A stretch of DNA of 64,000 bases from Sulfurisphaera javensis (GCF_041154675.1 NZ_AP031322.1:124001-188000), one strand, 5' to 3'. Shown: positions 10,750 through 22,497, counted from the stretch's first letter. Program-made: numbers and translations. Notes: a model not told the origin generated them from the letters alone.

Positions 10750-10924
10750 CTTTAAATGTGCTTGTGAGGTTACATTGGATAAGTTAAAAACATACTAGTT
10801 AATTCATGAAATCTCATGATTTGAAAAACCAGTAGTTTATCATAATACAAAAGTGTCTGACTGAAACAGACTTGTTAAGTCTCGCTATGTAAAAATTTTT
10901 ATTCTTACTTTTTCCTTTATATCC

Positions 10925-11674
10925 GTGAAATTTTCAGTAGTAATACCTACACTTAATTCAGCAAAACATGTAGAATTACCAATAAAATCTGCATTATCCC
11001 AAGGTGCAGAAGTAATTGTAGTTGACTCATTCTCTACTGACGGTACTGATAAAATTGCAAAAGAATTAGGAGCAATAGTATTACAAGTTAAGGGGAGTAG
11101 ACTTAAAGCAAGAATTGAAGGGGCAAAAATCTCTTCTGGAGAATACATCATAAACCTAGATTCAGACATGTACCTTGTGAATGGCATATTACAAAAATTA
11201 CCAGATGCTGAGGCAATTGCATTAGGAGAAATAACTGTGGGTGAGGGAATAGTTGCTAAACTAATGAAAGTCGATAGAGAAATTTCTCAAAGAAAATACA
11301 GAGAAAATCTGTCAATAGAGGGTGGAGTGATACCTCGTGTATATAGAAGAGATGTGTTATTAGAGGCATATAAAAAAATACCAGAAAAACTGTTAAGTTT
11401 ACAAGCCTTTGAGGACTCCCTAGTGTATTACTTGTCTGGAGTAAAAGACGTTAAGTTTATTCCAAATGCAGTCTATCATGTAGAAGATGACTCATTCTTT
11501 CAGTTTGTCAAAAAATGGTATAAGTATGGGAAAAATGCAAAATTACTTAAAGGAACAGAATTTGAGTTCCTTATAAGGAGAAGAAGACCCGGAGTCAGTT
11601 GGAAAGAGAAAATAGAGTTATTACCAGTGTTTTTAACAAAAGGAATTCCATTTGCTCTTGGTTATTATCTTTAA
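10925..11674 (+). CDS. GT2 family glycosyltransferase
   Basis: The 249-residue protein opens with FSVVIPTLNSAKHVELPIKS, the first Rossmann strand of GT2 enzymes. It has VVDSFSTDGT (nucleotide-binding aspartate) and NLDSDMYL (DxD-type metal-binding motif) near residue 80. It probably transfers a sugar from a nucleotide or dolichyl-phosphate donor at the membrane. GTG start. The stop overlaps the stop of the convergent carbamoyltransferase gene by four bases. Confidence 0.85.
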   Translation: MKFSVVIPTLNSAKHVELPIKSALSQGAEVIVVDSFSTDGTDKIAKELGAIVLQVKGSRLKARIEGAKISSGEYIINLDSDMYLVNGILQKLPDAEAIALGEITVGEGIVAKLMKVDREISQRKYRENLSIEGGVIPRVYRRDVLLEAYKKIPEKLLSLQAFEDSLVYYLSGVKDVKFIPNAVYHVEDDSFFQFVKKWYKYGKNAKLLKGTEFEFLIRRRRPGVSWKEKIELLPVFLTKGIPFALGYYL

Positions 11675-13456
11675 CGTTTTGTTATTAGCCAGCCTTGTAA
11701 GTACATTGCATCGAATCCGCCTAAAGCAAAACTTCTAATTGCGTCAGCTGGAGTCTCAACTAAAGGCTCACCAGCAAGGTTGAAAGATGTATTCATTATT
11801 AACCCTTCACCCTTCAAATCCTTAAAGGCTTTAATCACATTATACCAATTCTTGTCTTCCTTACCAGTCACTGTCTGTGGCCTAGCAGTTAAATCAACAT
11901 GACAAGTAACTGGTACTCTTTTACATGCTTCTTCATCCTTATAACGAAACATTAAAATCATAAACTCATGAGCAGTAGGATCCTTGAAATACGTGCCAAC
12001 ATCCTCTAGCAGAAGAGAAGGAGCTAATGGTCTCCACCACTCCCTACCCTTTATATCATTAACTAACCTCCAATAATCCTTCCTAGTCGGATCAGCCAAA
12101 ATTGACCTATGCCCTAAAGCTCTTGGTCCTAACTCAGCCCTACCTTGATACCAAGTAACAATTTGACCTTTTGCAACTAAATCAGCAATAACGTTAACGT
12201 CGTCTCCTATATACTCAGCCTTGAATTTGCTTTTCTGAACTACCTTCTTTATTTCATCATCTGAATACTCTGGTCCTAGGTAAACGTGTTGAAGTCTCTC
12301 ATTCTTCATCTTTCCTCCTAGTTCATGTTCATAAACGTAAGCTGCAGCACCTATAGGACCACCAGCATCATTAGCAGCTGGGAAGATAAACATATCATTG
12401 AAAATCCTCGAATAATATAATTCCATGTTTGCCTTTGCATTCAAAGCAACACCACCAGCTAATGCAACCTTATCCTCACCAGTATGATCCTTAGCCCATT
12501 TAGCAGTAGCCAAAACAGCCTCTTCTGTCACTCTTTGTATAGCCCAGGCAATATTAACAGCATCCTCATTCAAATCACCATGAGGATCCCAATCCAACGT
12601 CTTAGAACCAATAATTCTTTCAGAAATATCATAATAAACGGAAAGAATCTTGATAAGATCCTTCTCCTTAACTTCTTTTCCATCAAGTAAAATTGTATAG
12701 GGTTTGTCTCCTTCTGGTATTATCTTAACAAATTCTTTTAGCCTGTCATAATACGGTGAAGCTTTACCATAAGGAGCCAAACCCATACCTTTTCCAGGTC
12801 CTTCAAGTCTACCAAGTTTAATACCTTGCATTAGCTTTTCATAGAGAAAACCTAAACTACCGTAGGAAGCGTACATAGAAAGAACTTGTTCAAAATTACC
12901 ATCCTTAACTTTCCAAATAACTGTTGATTCATATTCACCAGCACCATCAATAGTTAAAACTGTAGCTGAGCTAAAACCAGAAAAGTGATAAGCTAAAGCA
13001 TCATGAGCTAAATGATGCCTAACTTGATAAATCTTAAAGTCAGAAGGAGCTTCTTCTCCTATATCATGGATAGCCTTTCTAATAAGCTGCTTAGCTAAAG
13101 AAATATAATTACCCTTAAGAAAGCTAAAAGCGTAAGAAGTAAGTCCTTCATCAAAATCTAAAATACCGTGAGAAAAACTACCGATAACACTTCCTAAATA
13201 TCCACGTAATCTTTTATCTTTAGCAGAGAAAAGTGAGGAGTCCCAGTTAATTGCATAAGCGTCAACATCCTTTGGCTTTATTCCTTCTTTTTTAAAATTT
13301 AAATGCTGCTTCTAAGGAAAGTAAAGGAGGTTCACCATCTGAGTGCTTATGCCTAGTAAATCTTTCTTCTTCAGCAGCAAATATTAGCTTACCATCCTGA
13401 ATAACTGCTACTGCATGATCATGCTCGACCGGCCATTGAAATCCAATAACTATCAT
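11671..13456 (-). pseudogene. carbamoyltransferase, NodU/CmcH family, single +1 frameshift
   Basis: From the ATG at 13456 the first 54 residues (start MIVIGFQWPVEHDHAVAV, with AAEEERFTRHKHS) are the N-terminal YrdC/Kae1-like part of NodU/CmcH carbamoyltransferases. The frame stops at a TAA near 13305 in TTTAAATTTTAAAAAA, then resumes one base later as KKEGIKPKDVDAYAINWDSS. It stays open to 11671 through the metal-site residues (VRHHLAHDALAYHFSG), LAGGVALNAKANMEL, GRAELGPRALGHRSILADP and MNTSFNLAGEP. All family motifs are present and the total is about 590 residues, so only this one shift breaks it. It may be a mutation, a sequence error or recoding. A glycan carbamoylation role is inferred from context. 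Confidence 0.85.
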
Positions 13457-13527
13457 AAAAGAACTGTCAGTGCACGTAATTATAAGATTTGTGGTATATT
13501 ATAAACTCGAGTGAGTTCATAGTGTCG

Positions 13528-13725
13528 TCATGAAGGTATAAATTCTGGTATAAGCATTCTCTCCCATAGTACTAACGCTATCGAGTACTTCATCATTTCA
13601 ATACTCCTATTAACAGCCTTTGTAGCCCTCTTGAATCTAACTAGCCTATCCCGTAGAGATGAGTGGAGAGACTCATTAGGGTTGACTGGTGAAATAACAG
13701 TATGTTGTGGTAGAAGGAAATACAC
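13528..13725 (-). pseudogene. C-terminal fragment of a DDE transposase (IS1-like)
   Basis: About 65 codons reading SPVNPNESLHSSLRDRLVRF then KRATKAVNRSIEMMKYSIAL, ending in VLWERMLIPEFIPS. This resembles the C-terminal end of IS1-type archaeal transposases (conserved Asn/Glu followed by a basic helix). The upstream part is missing, so it is an IS relic. The family assignment is from memory and tentative. Confidence 0.5.
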
Positions 13726-13872
13726 AAAGTATCGTCAAATAAGCAAAAATTTTAGCATTTATTATCTCTATCTAAAGATGAAAGACAAAGATTATATAAA
13801 TAGTTAGCATTTTCCTGAACTTACCTTATACTGAACAGTTTCTTAATATCATCCACCTAAAAGTAAAAAGAT

Positions 13873-14842
13873 TTAAACAGACGAGTAAGCCTCACAACAC
13901 CCAAAACCCTCACCAAGCCTCAAAGACAACAACAAATTCAACACGAGTGAAACCAACTTAACATAACCCAAATTTCTACTCCACAACTTAAACGATCCCC
14001 TCTCCAAACCAAGAGCCTTCAACTCCCTAATCACATCCCACCTATTCTCCCAAGCAATAAGAATCTCCTCAGAAGACATAGAAAGGTCAGTAGAGGAAAA
14101 ATACCTCCTACCATAACCCTTATAATCCTCAACTACAACTAGACTCCGAGGTACGTGACGTAGTACTCTCCTCCCTCCCAACAAGCACGGAATTGCCACC
14201 CCCGACAACCCGTGCATTGGACTTCAAGGAAGACACAACATTACAACTATAAGTCTCACTATAACCGGGAGTCCTACCATTCACATACCACGAATCAAAA
14301 GTAACAACCACAACATTAAACTCACTCCTCAACCTCTCTAAAACTTGAAGAGTCATATCTATCTTCGTGGAAAAACTCAAATCCTGCCCCATAACCTTAG
14401 CTATTTCAGCAACCTTCCTAGCAACATAAGCATCAATATAAACTAGATACACCTCATTCGTTACCAAGTCTCTAACCGTAACTATGAGAAGCTGAATCAC
14501 TGGAATGTAAGCCTTCTTGGCCAAGTTCCTAGACACGGGCATAGCATAAGCCTTCTCATCAAAAGTATCATCAACAACTTGCACTGGATGATCCTTAACT
14601 AAAAGCTTCACAAGTGGGATCAAGTCAACATTAGCTAGATCATCAAGTTTGTTTAGCACGTTCTCGTAGTCGAAACCCATGGTCTCAGCTATACTAGCTA
14701 GACTTCCCATCTTCATGATCAAGCCTAGGATTAATTTTCTTGCAACATCAGCCCTAATCTTATTAAGTGCATCCATTATAGCGTTAACGAAGTCTTTTAT
14801 CCACCTTAAAGCCTCCTTCAGCTTCCTCATCCACTTTGTCAT
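13873..14842 (-). pseudogene. ISC1217-like transposase, frameshifted
   Basis: The first frame (14129-14842) encodes MTKWMRKLKEALRWIKDF onward, with DDTFDEKAYAMP and VVVTFDSWYVNG that look like DDE-type acidic residues. At about 14150-14215 the frame changes and the second frame continues with RHVPRSLVVVEDYKGYGRRY and then ENRWDVIRELKALGLERG to a stop at 13873. Together they give a transposase of about 320 residues resembling the ISC1217 group (ISNCY) of Sulfolobus. No clear terminal inverted repeats were found by eye, so the element borders are open. Confidence 0.65.
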
Positions 14843-14968
14843 ATTAATTGTTTAAATTAGGTATTACCAAAGTTAAAAACCTTTCAAGGGCTAAGGGAAT
14901 TGACGTTAAGTTCAAGGAAATGCTATACTTATAAAGGGCTTATAACATAATATCTCAAGGAAATTAAT

Positions 14969-16027
14969 ATGGTATGTTTCTTACTAAAGGCTGATCCTTT
15001 TAATTCTACTACTGGTACAGCCAAATGGACTGTAGAAGTAGCTAAAAGCATTCCTAACTCTGAAATAATTTATTTTAAAGATTGGAAAACAAAAAATCCT
15101 AAGAAGCTTTCTAGCATTGCGCTGTATTCCATAGATACTATTACTGTAAAGATAGGTAAATCATATGTTTATCTTCCTATAATGACAAAAAATAGCATAA
15201 AAGGAATATTAAAAATTATTAGATGTAAGAAAATTTATCTAGTTGATGTACCTAACATAGTCTTTTTTATTTTAATTTATCCTTTATTTCTCCATAAGAA
15301 TGTGATAGTTGGTCTTCATGGATTTATACAAAGAAGAAATAATTTTTCATCTTTATTATTTTATTTCTTAACTAAAAATTTTTATTTTCATGCATTAAAT
15401 CCTTATGATAAAGAGATTCTTATAAAAAGAGGAATACCAGAAAACAAAATCTATCTTATACCTAACTTTGTATATTATGATAATGTAAATATAACAGTTG
15501 ATAATGTTTTTTCCGTGCTTTTTATTGGTAGACTAGAAAAATATCAAAAAGGTATAGATTTTATTCCAGAAATCATAAGAAGAGTTAAGGAATATGCAAA
15601 GGATATAGAGTTTGTCATTATTGGAGACGGTCCAGATAAGGAAATAATAGAAAAATTAGATGTTAAATATCTAGGAAAAGTTAGTGAAGAAAGGAAAATT
15701 CAAGAATTACAAAAAGCTGACCTACTCATTTTCCCTTCTAGATTTGAAACCTTTGGATTAGTTTTACTTGAAGCTCAAGCATTTGGTTTACCAGTAATTG
15801 CATGGAATATTCCAACCAACTCTTTCATCATTAGAGATCCTATACAAGGAAAATTAATTGAGCCATGGAAAATATGTGATTTTTCAAATGCCATTCTTTC
15901 CTATTACGAAATTTTTAAAAAATCAAAAGAGGAATATATTGAGCTAAAAAAGAAAATACATTCAAAAATAATAGAATTTTTTGGAAAAGAAAAAATAATT
16001 AACGAACTTTCAAAAATTTTAGAATAA
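14969..16027 (+). CDS. GT4 family glycosyltransferase
   Basis: A 352-residue GT-B enzyme. The N-terminal acceptor half includes the VGLHGF loop. The C-terminal donor half includes SVLFIGRLEKYQKGIDFIPE (about 187-206), VIIGDGPDKE, LGKVSEERKIQEL and SRFETFGLVLLEAQAFGLPV, with the conserved E-x7-E pattern that binds the nucleotide sugar. It likely elongates a surface glycan at the cytoplasmic face of the membrane. TATA-like sequences lie near 14928-14945. The last 29 bases overlap the convergent membrane protein gene. Confidence 0.9.
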   Translation: MVCFLLKADPFNSTTGTAKWTVEVAKSIPNSEIIYFKDWKTKNPKKLSSIALYSIDTITVKIGKSYVYLPIMTKNSIKGILKIIRCKKIYLVDVPNIVFFILIYPLFLHKNVIVGLHGFIQRRNNFSSLLFYFLTKNFYFHALNPYDKEILIKRGIPENKIYLIPNFVYYDNVNITVDNVFSVLFIGRLEKYQKGIDFIPEIIRRVKEYAKDIEFVIIGDGPDKEIIEKLDVKYLGKVSEERKIQELQKADLLIFPSRFETFGLVLLEAQAFGLPVIAWNIPTNSFIIRDPIQGKLIEPWKICDFSNAILSYYEIFKKSKEEYIELKKKIHSKIIEFFGKEKIINELSKILE

Positions 16028-18503
16028 CACTCTTTATCTGATTTTTGGAACTTTTATATATGCTTAGGTAAATAAAAAATAAATAAAAGAATAAATCTAC
16101 TAAAATCATTAAAATGTCTGTGAAAAACCCTAATTTTATATTAATATTTAAGGAATTCGAGGTAGTGTAGATAATTGTTTGATTAAAAGTATTTACTCCT
16201 AGATAAATACCTCCATTAACATTTAATCCTTGATAAGGTAATGGTAGAGAAGTTTCTACAAATACATTAGATGGAGGTTTTACAATAAATGAAGCTAAAA
16301 TTTGATGAAATGTGAAGTTAATAGGATATGAGACAAGCTTATGTAATGATACATTAGATGGAATTATTAATGTATTAGGAGTTACATTCATTGAAGAATC
16401 TATATATTCTGTTTTCATTGAGGTATCATTAATTATTATATAACTACCGGGATTAACATGAATATTCATCTTACTTTCATTAAAATATGAGATTACACTT
16501 TCGTTGACGCTATTTGGATTCAAAACAACTTCAACCGTATTTTTGAAAGGTTTATTCACAATTATAGCTGGCGTATAGTTAATATGAGGATACAATAACC
16601 ATTCTATATTAAAAGCATTTTCTTCACTTCCATTAAAGTATAATGCTTCATAAGCATATCTAAAAACAGAAGCATTAGGCTGTTCAAGTAAGTATACACA
16701 ATTTCCTTCATATGCTATTTTTAAACCAGAATAATTAAGATATTCATAAATGAAGGAATTTGATAATGGTATATAAGAAGTATTATCTATGAAAAGATAC
16801 TTAGTTCCAGAAATATCATAAGCTAAAGGCGTTTGATTTACATATTTAGTTGAAGGAGAACCTATTGTCGCATATCCAGGCATAAGGAAAGGAGTATGTG
16901 AAATAAATTGATAATGAGTCCATTTTTCACTAAAACCAATTTCTCCTACATAGGCTACACCCGCATCTGAAGTTGATAATATATTCATTACATGAACCCA
17001 TTGTTTTGGAGGATATAATGGTGCATAGTACCCTTGAAGTGAAATACTATTCCCTGGATAAGCTCCAGTTACTTGCGAAGGAAATAACGTACCATTAAAA
17101 TATTGCCAGCTAGCAAATACTGCAAAAAAGATTAATATTCCACTTATTAAAATTCTTATCTTATTTCTGTTAATTTTTTTATTTAATAAATAATTTAAAC
17201 TAATAGGTAATAAAATAGGTACAAAAAGAGGTGCTATATCTTCAACATAATAAGGAATTGCCCACGTAGTTCCAAAAATACCTCTTATAATAGGTAAATG
17301 ACTTGGATCTATTTCAAACCAATACACAAATTGAGTTATTGGAGAATTAGAACCAGCAGATAATAGCAAAATAAAAAGTAAAGATAGTAGAATAGGAGCA
17401 GATATTCTTATTTTATCTTTATCTAATAAACTTAAAGCCATAGCTAAAAAGAACACGAAAAGTGATGCTAACCATATATCAGTTATTATACTAGGTGGTA
17501 AGAGCATCATAGCATTATTTCCATAGGTTGGAAGATACCACCATTCCTCTCTAGGATAAAACAAGATTGATATTGGTGCATAAGGAATTGGAGTCCATCC
17601 AGTATTAATAAACATAAATACATTAAACAAGAGAGAATTATGTGACCATGATGCTATATAAGAGTAAGTATCTGGCCTATAAGCTGAAACCGAAATTGCT
17701 TTTGATATAGATACTGTTATTAATGAAGGATATATAAATATGTAATACGTGAATGCTACTACTGGTAATGAGGATACATAAGTTCCTGCAAGCAGTTTAA
17801 ATGATTTCCATACTTTTTGATTTAAAATTATAATTCCTATTAAATAAGCTGAAAATATGTATAGTGACCATACATAATCTCTTGGATCCATTAATCCGGC
17901 TAAACCTAACATTAATCCAGATTTAATTATATCAAACTTTGAAATATTATGTCCTCTCTGTATTTTAATGAGCTGATATAAAATATAAGCTAAAGCTAGT
18001 CCTCCAATCATAAAATCAAAGAAGTTATAGGCTATATTAACAACATTTATCGGAACAAGATAGTAAAATATAATAGTTATAATTTTTATTAAATTTTTAT
18101 TTTTTTCTATTCCTAAAACATTAATGATATTTCCAGTTAGTTTGTAAAGTGAAATATATATTGCTGTAAATACAATTATTAACCAGATTTTATCTAAAAT
18201 TATAATATTTTGTGTTAAGTAAAAAAATGGAAGTAAGAAGAAATAAAAGAAATTTAGGTTTACAGCAAATCCTACTTCTGGCGCATATACTGAAGGAGTA
18301 AATAAATATTTAAGTTCTAGACCAGAAAAAAATGGAGTATTATAATTATAGGAATTAAAATATCCATTTCCAAATAAGAATACATAAATAGGAGCCAGTG
18401 AAATTAAATAGCCTATTAAAAATGTTAGTAAATCAGTATTGATTTTACGTATATTTATACTCACAAGACTTTTTAGCTTGAGCAGTGTATTAAGTTTTAC
18501 CAT
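15999..18503 (-). CDS. large polytopic membrane protein
   Basis: An 834-residue protein with an N-terminal hydrophobic segment after a basic leader, about 12 membrane segments up to residue 470, then a long extracellular-type region (about 475-790) with many N-x-S/T sequons, and a last membrane helix near 800 followed by a basic tail. The architecture is the same as the two proteins at 0-4.3 kb and recalls GT-C-type membrane glycosyltransferases or YfhO-like proteins. No catalytic residue can be named. It sits among glycosyltransferases, which fits a role in exporting or building a surface glycan (inference). Confidence 0.75.
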   Translation of the reverse strand: MVKLNTLLKLKSLVSINIRKINTDLLTFLIGYLISLAPIYVFLFGNGYFNSYNYNTPFFSGLELKYLFTPSVYAPEVGFAVNLNFFYFFLLPFFYLTQNIIILDKIWLIIVFTAIYISLYKLTGNIINVLGIEKNKNLIKIITIIFYYLVPINVVNIAYNFFDFMIGGLALAYILYQLIKIQRGHNISKFDIIKSGLMLGLAGLMDPRDYVWSLYIFSAYLIGIIILNQKVWKSFKLLAGTYVSSLPVVAFTYYIFIYPSLITVSISKAISVSAYRPDTYSYIASWSHNSLLFNVFMFINTGWTPIPYAPISILFYPREEWWYLPTYGNNAMMLLPPSIITDIWLASLFVFFLAMALSLLDKDKIRISAPILLSLLFILLLSAGSNSPITQFVYWFEIDPSHLPIIRGIFGTTWAIPYYVEDIAPLFVPILLPISLNYLLNKKINRNKIRILISGILIFFAVFASWQYFNGTLFPSQVTGAYPGNSISLQGYYAPLYPPKQWVHVMNILSTSDAGVAYVGEIGFSEKWTHYQFISHTPFLMPGYATIGSPSTKYVNQTPLAYDISGTKYLFIDNTSYIPLSNSFIYEYLNYSGLKIAYEGNCVYLLEQPNASVFRYAYEALYFNGSEENAFNIEWLLYPHINYTPAIIVNKPFKNTVEVVLNPNSVNESVISYFNESKMNIHVNPGSYIIINDTSMKTEYIDSSMNVTPNTLIIPSNVSLHKLVSYPINFTFHQILASFIVKPPSNVFVETSLPLPYQGLNVNGGIYLGVNTFNQTIIYTTSNSLNINIKLGFFTDILMILVDLFFYLFFIYLSIYKSSKNQIKSVILKFLKVR

Positions 18504-18885
18504 AAGTTTGACTTTCCTAATTTTTATATAGTAACATATTATATGTTATAATTTTATTAAACTTCTTGCTCTACTAATAAAGAAGAATTTTTAGAATAAA
18601 AATTTAAAACTATTGAGTTTTAATTGGTAATTAAGATTATCCTGATTGTTAAGGACTTAAAATAATTCAAATTACAAAATAACTAATGACATTCTTTAAA
18701 TTATAGGATATTATTTGATCTTAAGCTTAAGAATTTATGATAAAATAACAGTTCTTTAAAAACTTTATAAAATTTTTTATATATTTTTGATATTTATCTA
18801 CGTTTTATATGCTGTAAATAAAACCCAGAAATACATTTATTAATTATAATCGCGTATAATGAATACTAAACCTATTGTTCTTAAG
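18504..18885. other. AT-rich intergenic stretch
   Basis: About 380 bases of very AT-rich DNA between the start of the membrane protein gene and the end of a broken GT2 gene. I see only promoter-like A/T runs and no gene or RNA signature. Confidence 0.5.
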
Positions 18886-19843
18886 TTATATCGAACTATA
18901 CCATTCATTAATATATTCTTCAGAAATTGCAAAGAAAATTAAATTTCCCATAACGAATGTTTTCAATAGTAATTTGCTTTGAATGAACTCTAATACATTA
19001 ATTCTAATCTTCTTCTCTATTAGTTTGATAAAATTTTTATCATATACAAACTCTACATATTTATTTTCTGCATTATAATAATTTCTAATATCAGATAGCG
19101 TTTCCAATGCTTTTTTATGCATCAACATAAAATTATCAATTTCACCATTTTTCTCTTTACCTAATATTGTAGCTATCGTATAAGGAAAGATTACCAGTAC
19201 TTTTTTTATAGTAGATAAATGTGAATTAACTTGTACGAAATCAAAATAGGAATAATTTCTAGCTCTTATGTAATCCACTAAATTTTTAAACATCCTAATG
19301 TAAAAATCAATTTTAGAGTTAGAATACCGTTTTTCCCTAGCTAATGAATATTCTTTTTTTCTATTTTCTAGATGCTGATTTTTGCAATTATTATGGGAAA
19401 AGTGTATCTAATAGGAACTCTACTTAAAAATTCGATATCTTCAGATGCATTATAATTTTTCCATCCTCCTAATTCTATTATTTTTTCCTTCTGTCCTATA
19501 TATGACAATTGGGGTCCGTATATGAATATTTCAGAGATTTGTAAGTCGAGTATTTTGTGAAAATTTTCTTATATACACAGTCAAGATCTATGTATGCTGC
19601 TAATGAGTTATTCTGGCAGTGCTTGAGCGAATAGTCTCTACCTTTACCTCTAGTCGACTTAAGTCTATATAAGACTATGTTGTACTCTTTCTTCATCTCT
19701 TGTAACTTTTCCCAAGTACCATCTGTAGAATAATTATCAGTAATTATGATAGTATAATTAGGCTTCCAAACACTTTTAATAGAAGCCTCAACAGTATTAA
19801 CATTATTAAAAACAGTACCATAAACACAAATAGAAGAGCTCAT
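18886..19843 (-). pseudogene. GT2 glycosyltransferase, two frameshifts
   Basis: The N-terminal frame (19496-19843) starts MSSSICVYGTVFNNVNTVEA, then IITDNYSTDGTWEKL and AYIDLDCVY, a GT2 nucleotide-binding site with a DxD-like DLD. An indel at about 19560 (TTTTCACAAAA) shifts to a frame reading ILDLQISEIFIYGPQLSY and then LGGWKNYNASEDIEFLSRVP. A second indel near 19380 shifts to NRKKEYSLAREKRYSNSK and the open C-terminal part (18886-19293, 135 residues, MFKNLVDYIRARNYSYFDF). Rejoined, this is a complete GT2 of about 315 residues, now broken. Confidence 0.75.
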
Positions 19844-20209
19844 TTGGTTGATATAGTGAGATCTTTGTTTTAAAATTTTACTTTAAGAAATATCTAATGT
19901 TCTAAATATGATTTAAATTCACGTTAGATTTTCATCGGGAAAATAAGTCGGCTCTATGACTTAGTTAATTTTGAATATTTGAATATAACTTTTTACAATT
20001 GTTATTAATTATTTACTAAAATAATTTATTTTTTTAACATTTAGAGTTATAATGTGATTTTCATTACTTTTTATTCACTATCGTTGGAAATATCAAATTT
20101 TTATTAAGAGTACGTGTTTATAAACTATTTGGTCTTTGCCGATATAGTCTCGTTTCGCAAAAATTTCAGCGATTACAAGCATTATTATAAATCGAGATAC
20201 ACAAGAAAA
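19844..20209. other. intergenic stretch without a gene
   Basis: About 365 bases of AT-rich DNA. No reading frame, RNA element or clear repeat was recognised. Confidence 0.45.
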
Positions 20210-21406
20210 CTACTCTTCATTACTGCTTTCAATAACTTCTCTTATTGCATTAGCTACATTATCCCATGAAGAATGAAGCCTTACGAATTCTTCGACATTT
20301 TCATCAAAAAGATTGTATACGTTATTCATTTCTATTATCTCTTTTACTTTTTTATAAAGTGATGAAACATCAAATTCTTTAACAAATTTTACTGCTTGAA
20401 ACTCATAGATTGATGCTAAAGATGGTAAATCATAAGTTACTACTGGCGTCCTAACCGCTAAAGCCTCTAGAATGGTTACGGAAAAACTTTCTTGGTGTGA
20501 AGGGGAAACCAGAACTTTAGCCCTTGATAATGTTTCAAATTTAGTCCTTTCATCTGGAGAACATATAACTTCTATTCCGTTTTTTCTAGCTAGCTCAATA
20601 GCACGTTTATCTTCTGGGTAACCCATAATCTTCATCTTTATCCTTTTCCCAATTTCAATTGCTTCGTAAATTCCTTTAGCATTATTAATTCTACCTAAAA
20701 ATACAGCATAATCCTCTTTTCCTACATCTCTATATTTTAAAGCCTCTGTATTAAAAGCGTGAGGAGGAGAAATTACTTTAACGTTAAAATATTTACTAAG
20801 ATTAGAATATTTTAGTACTCCTTTATTCATGACTCCTATAAAACTAGGCTTTAATCTCCTAGTTTTTTGAAGGAAAACATAATTTTGTAATCTTTGTGCT
20901 AAACAAAACTCTATAGCCGATTTCTTACTAAACCATATTTTTTCCCAAACAGAAACACACTTAAAGAAACTCTCTTTCTCTAAAAGAGTATTATGAGGAT
21001 CAGTCATTAACAACATTCCAAATTTTCCGTTCGAAAGCTCACTCATTAATATAGATGACATTAATTGAAGCCTATAGTTGTGAGGAATGTATAGGAAATC
21101 AACAGAATCTACTTCTTTTTTGTACTCTGAAAGTAATTCTTTAGCTAAAGGAGAAAAAGAAAATAATTCTCTAGTTAAAGAGAATTTCTTCTTTTCCCTT
21201 TTATCCCATAAGGAGAAAAAAGAGGAAGGAATTTTCACATACTTATTAATTTCTGTATTAATTTCGTTATATGTAAAAGAAATAGTTGTAGGAAAATAAT
21301 AGATCTTATAGTGAACTGAAAGTCTTTTAATTACTTCATGAACATGTTTTTCCGTACCAAATTTCTTAGAAAGTAGAGCATTACTATCAGCAATTCCTAG
21401 AATCAT
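20210..21406 (-). CDS. GT4 family glycosyltransferase
   Basis: The 398-residue protein begins [20 protein letters not shown]. In the donor half it has [19 protein letters not shown] (about 228-246), the [14 protein letters not shown] loop and [20 protein letters not shown], the usual GT4 nucleotide-sugar site with paired glutamates. The ATG lies inside an ATGA overlap with the stop of the upstream GT4 gene after correction of that gene's frameshift, so the two were translationally coupled. Likely function: sequential sugar addition to a surface glycan. Confidence 0.88.
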   Translation of the reverse strand: MILGIADSNALLSKKFGTEKHVHEVIKRLSVHYKIYYFPTTISFTYNEINTEINKYVKIPSSFFSLWDKREKKKFSLTRELFSFSPLAKELLSEYKKEVDSVDFLYIPHNYRLQLMSSILMSELSNGKFGMLLMTDPHNTLLEKESFFKCVSVWEKIWFSKKSAIEFCLAQRLQNYVFLQKTRRLKPSFIGVMNKGVLKYSNLSKYFNVKVISPPHAFNTEALKYRDVGKEDYAVFLGRINNAKGIYEAIEIGKRIKMKIMGYPEDKRAIELARKNGIEVICSPDERTKFETLSRAKVLVSPSHQESFSVTILEALAVRTPVVTYDLPSLASIYEFQAVKFVKEFDVSSLYKKVKEIIEMNNVYNLFDENVEEFVRLHSSWDNVANAIREVIESSNEE

Positions 21407-22442
21407 ATTAGCTCACTCAAAGCTTTCTTTTCAATTTCAGATGCTTTCTCCCAATTTAAAGTTTTAGCAAATTCTCTACCTTCAATTCCTATATTTTTTC
21501 TTTTTTCTAGTCAACAAGTAGTTCAATAATTACTTGAACAAATTGATTTACATCATCAAACTTTACTTTAATGACTCCCTTTTTAAACCTTTCACTCCAT
21601 GGCAAATCCCACGTAACTACTGGTAGGTATGAAGCTAAAGCTTCAGCTACAACCAAAGAATATCCTTCATAAAGAGAAGGAAAAACAAAAACCTTAGACT
21701 TAGCTAAAATCTCCCTTTTCTTCCTCTCTGATACAAAACCTAAATAAATAGAATTCTTTGGCAATTCTTTTCCCTCCCACTTTCTACCTAAAATACACAA
21801 CTTATAATTTCCTTTTTTATTCACTAAATTCCAGATTGCAGAAAGATATTTTACTCCTTTCCTCTCACCATAATCTCCAATAAAAAGGCCATCACAAATT
21901 TTCTCTTCAGAAGTATAGTATTGATCCACATTAACTCCATTAGTTGATGTAACAATTTTTTTACCTGGGAAAAGCTTTTCTAACTCTTCTTTAACTTCTG
22001 GGTTATCTAAGCAAATAATCCCTTTACTTCTTGAAAACGCTAACTTCAATAAAAAGTAATAATTAGTATCTCCCCTAATTTCTTCCGTAACGTGATGCAC
22101 AAATATTATTAGTGGTTTTCTAGCAAAAAGGGAAAGAAAATAAGAGTAAATAATACTTAAAGAGCACTCGGAATAACTTAGAATAACATCAACCTTTTTA
22201 GCTTGCTTCAAACACTGTACAAATCCCTTTAAATAATTAAAACGAGAAGTATTATAACTATTAACTAAGTGAAAATTAGACAGTAATACTTTAATCTCAT
22301 CGTCAGCATAAGGTAAGGTATTACTATCTACACAAAGATAAACTTCGTCCTCTTTAAACCTACTATAAACCTCTAAAGTTCTCCTAGCAGCTCCAGTAAA
22401 ATCTTTGCCAAATCTCATTGGAGGAGAAATGAGAATCTTCAC
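21403..22442 (-). pseudogene. GT4 glycosyltransferase with frameshift near the C-terminus
   Basis: The main frame (21507-22442, 311 residues) has [40 protein letters not shown] and [16 protein letters not shown], a normal GT4 donor domain. It stops early at ELLVD. Just beyond, in another frame, comes a typical GT4 C-terminal helix ([18 protein letters not shown], then [12 protein letters not shown]). This ends at a TGA overlapping the next gene's ATG as ATGA. The indel lies in the A-rich run at about 21490-21510. The catalytic site is complete, so the truncated product might still fold; the missing helix normally packs back on the N-terminal domain. Confidence 0.75.
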
Positions 22443-22497
22443 AATATAAACAGTTCAAGAAAGATTTTAAAGTCTTTAAGAAAGAATAGAAAAATGA

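Noticed and set aside
14129-14842. Intact 237-residue transposase
   Set aside because: The C-terminal part continues in another frame (13873-14217), so the apparent end is an artefact of a frameshift.
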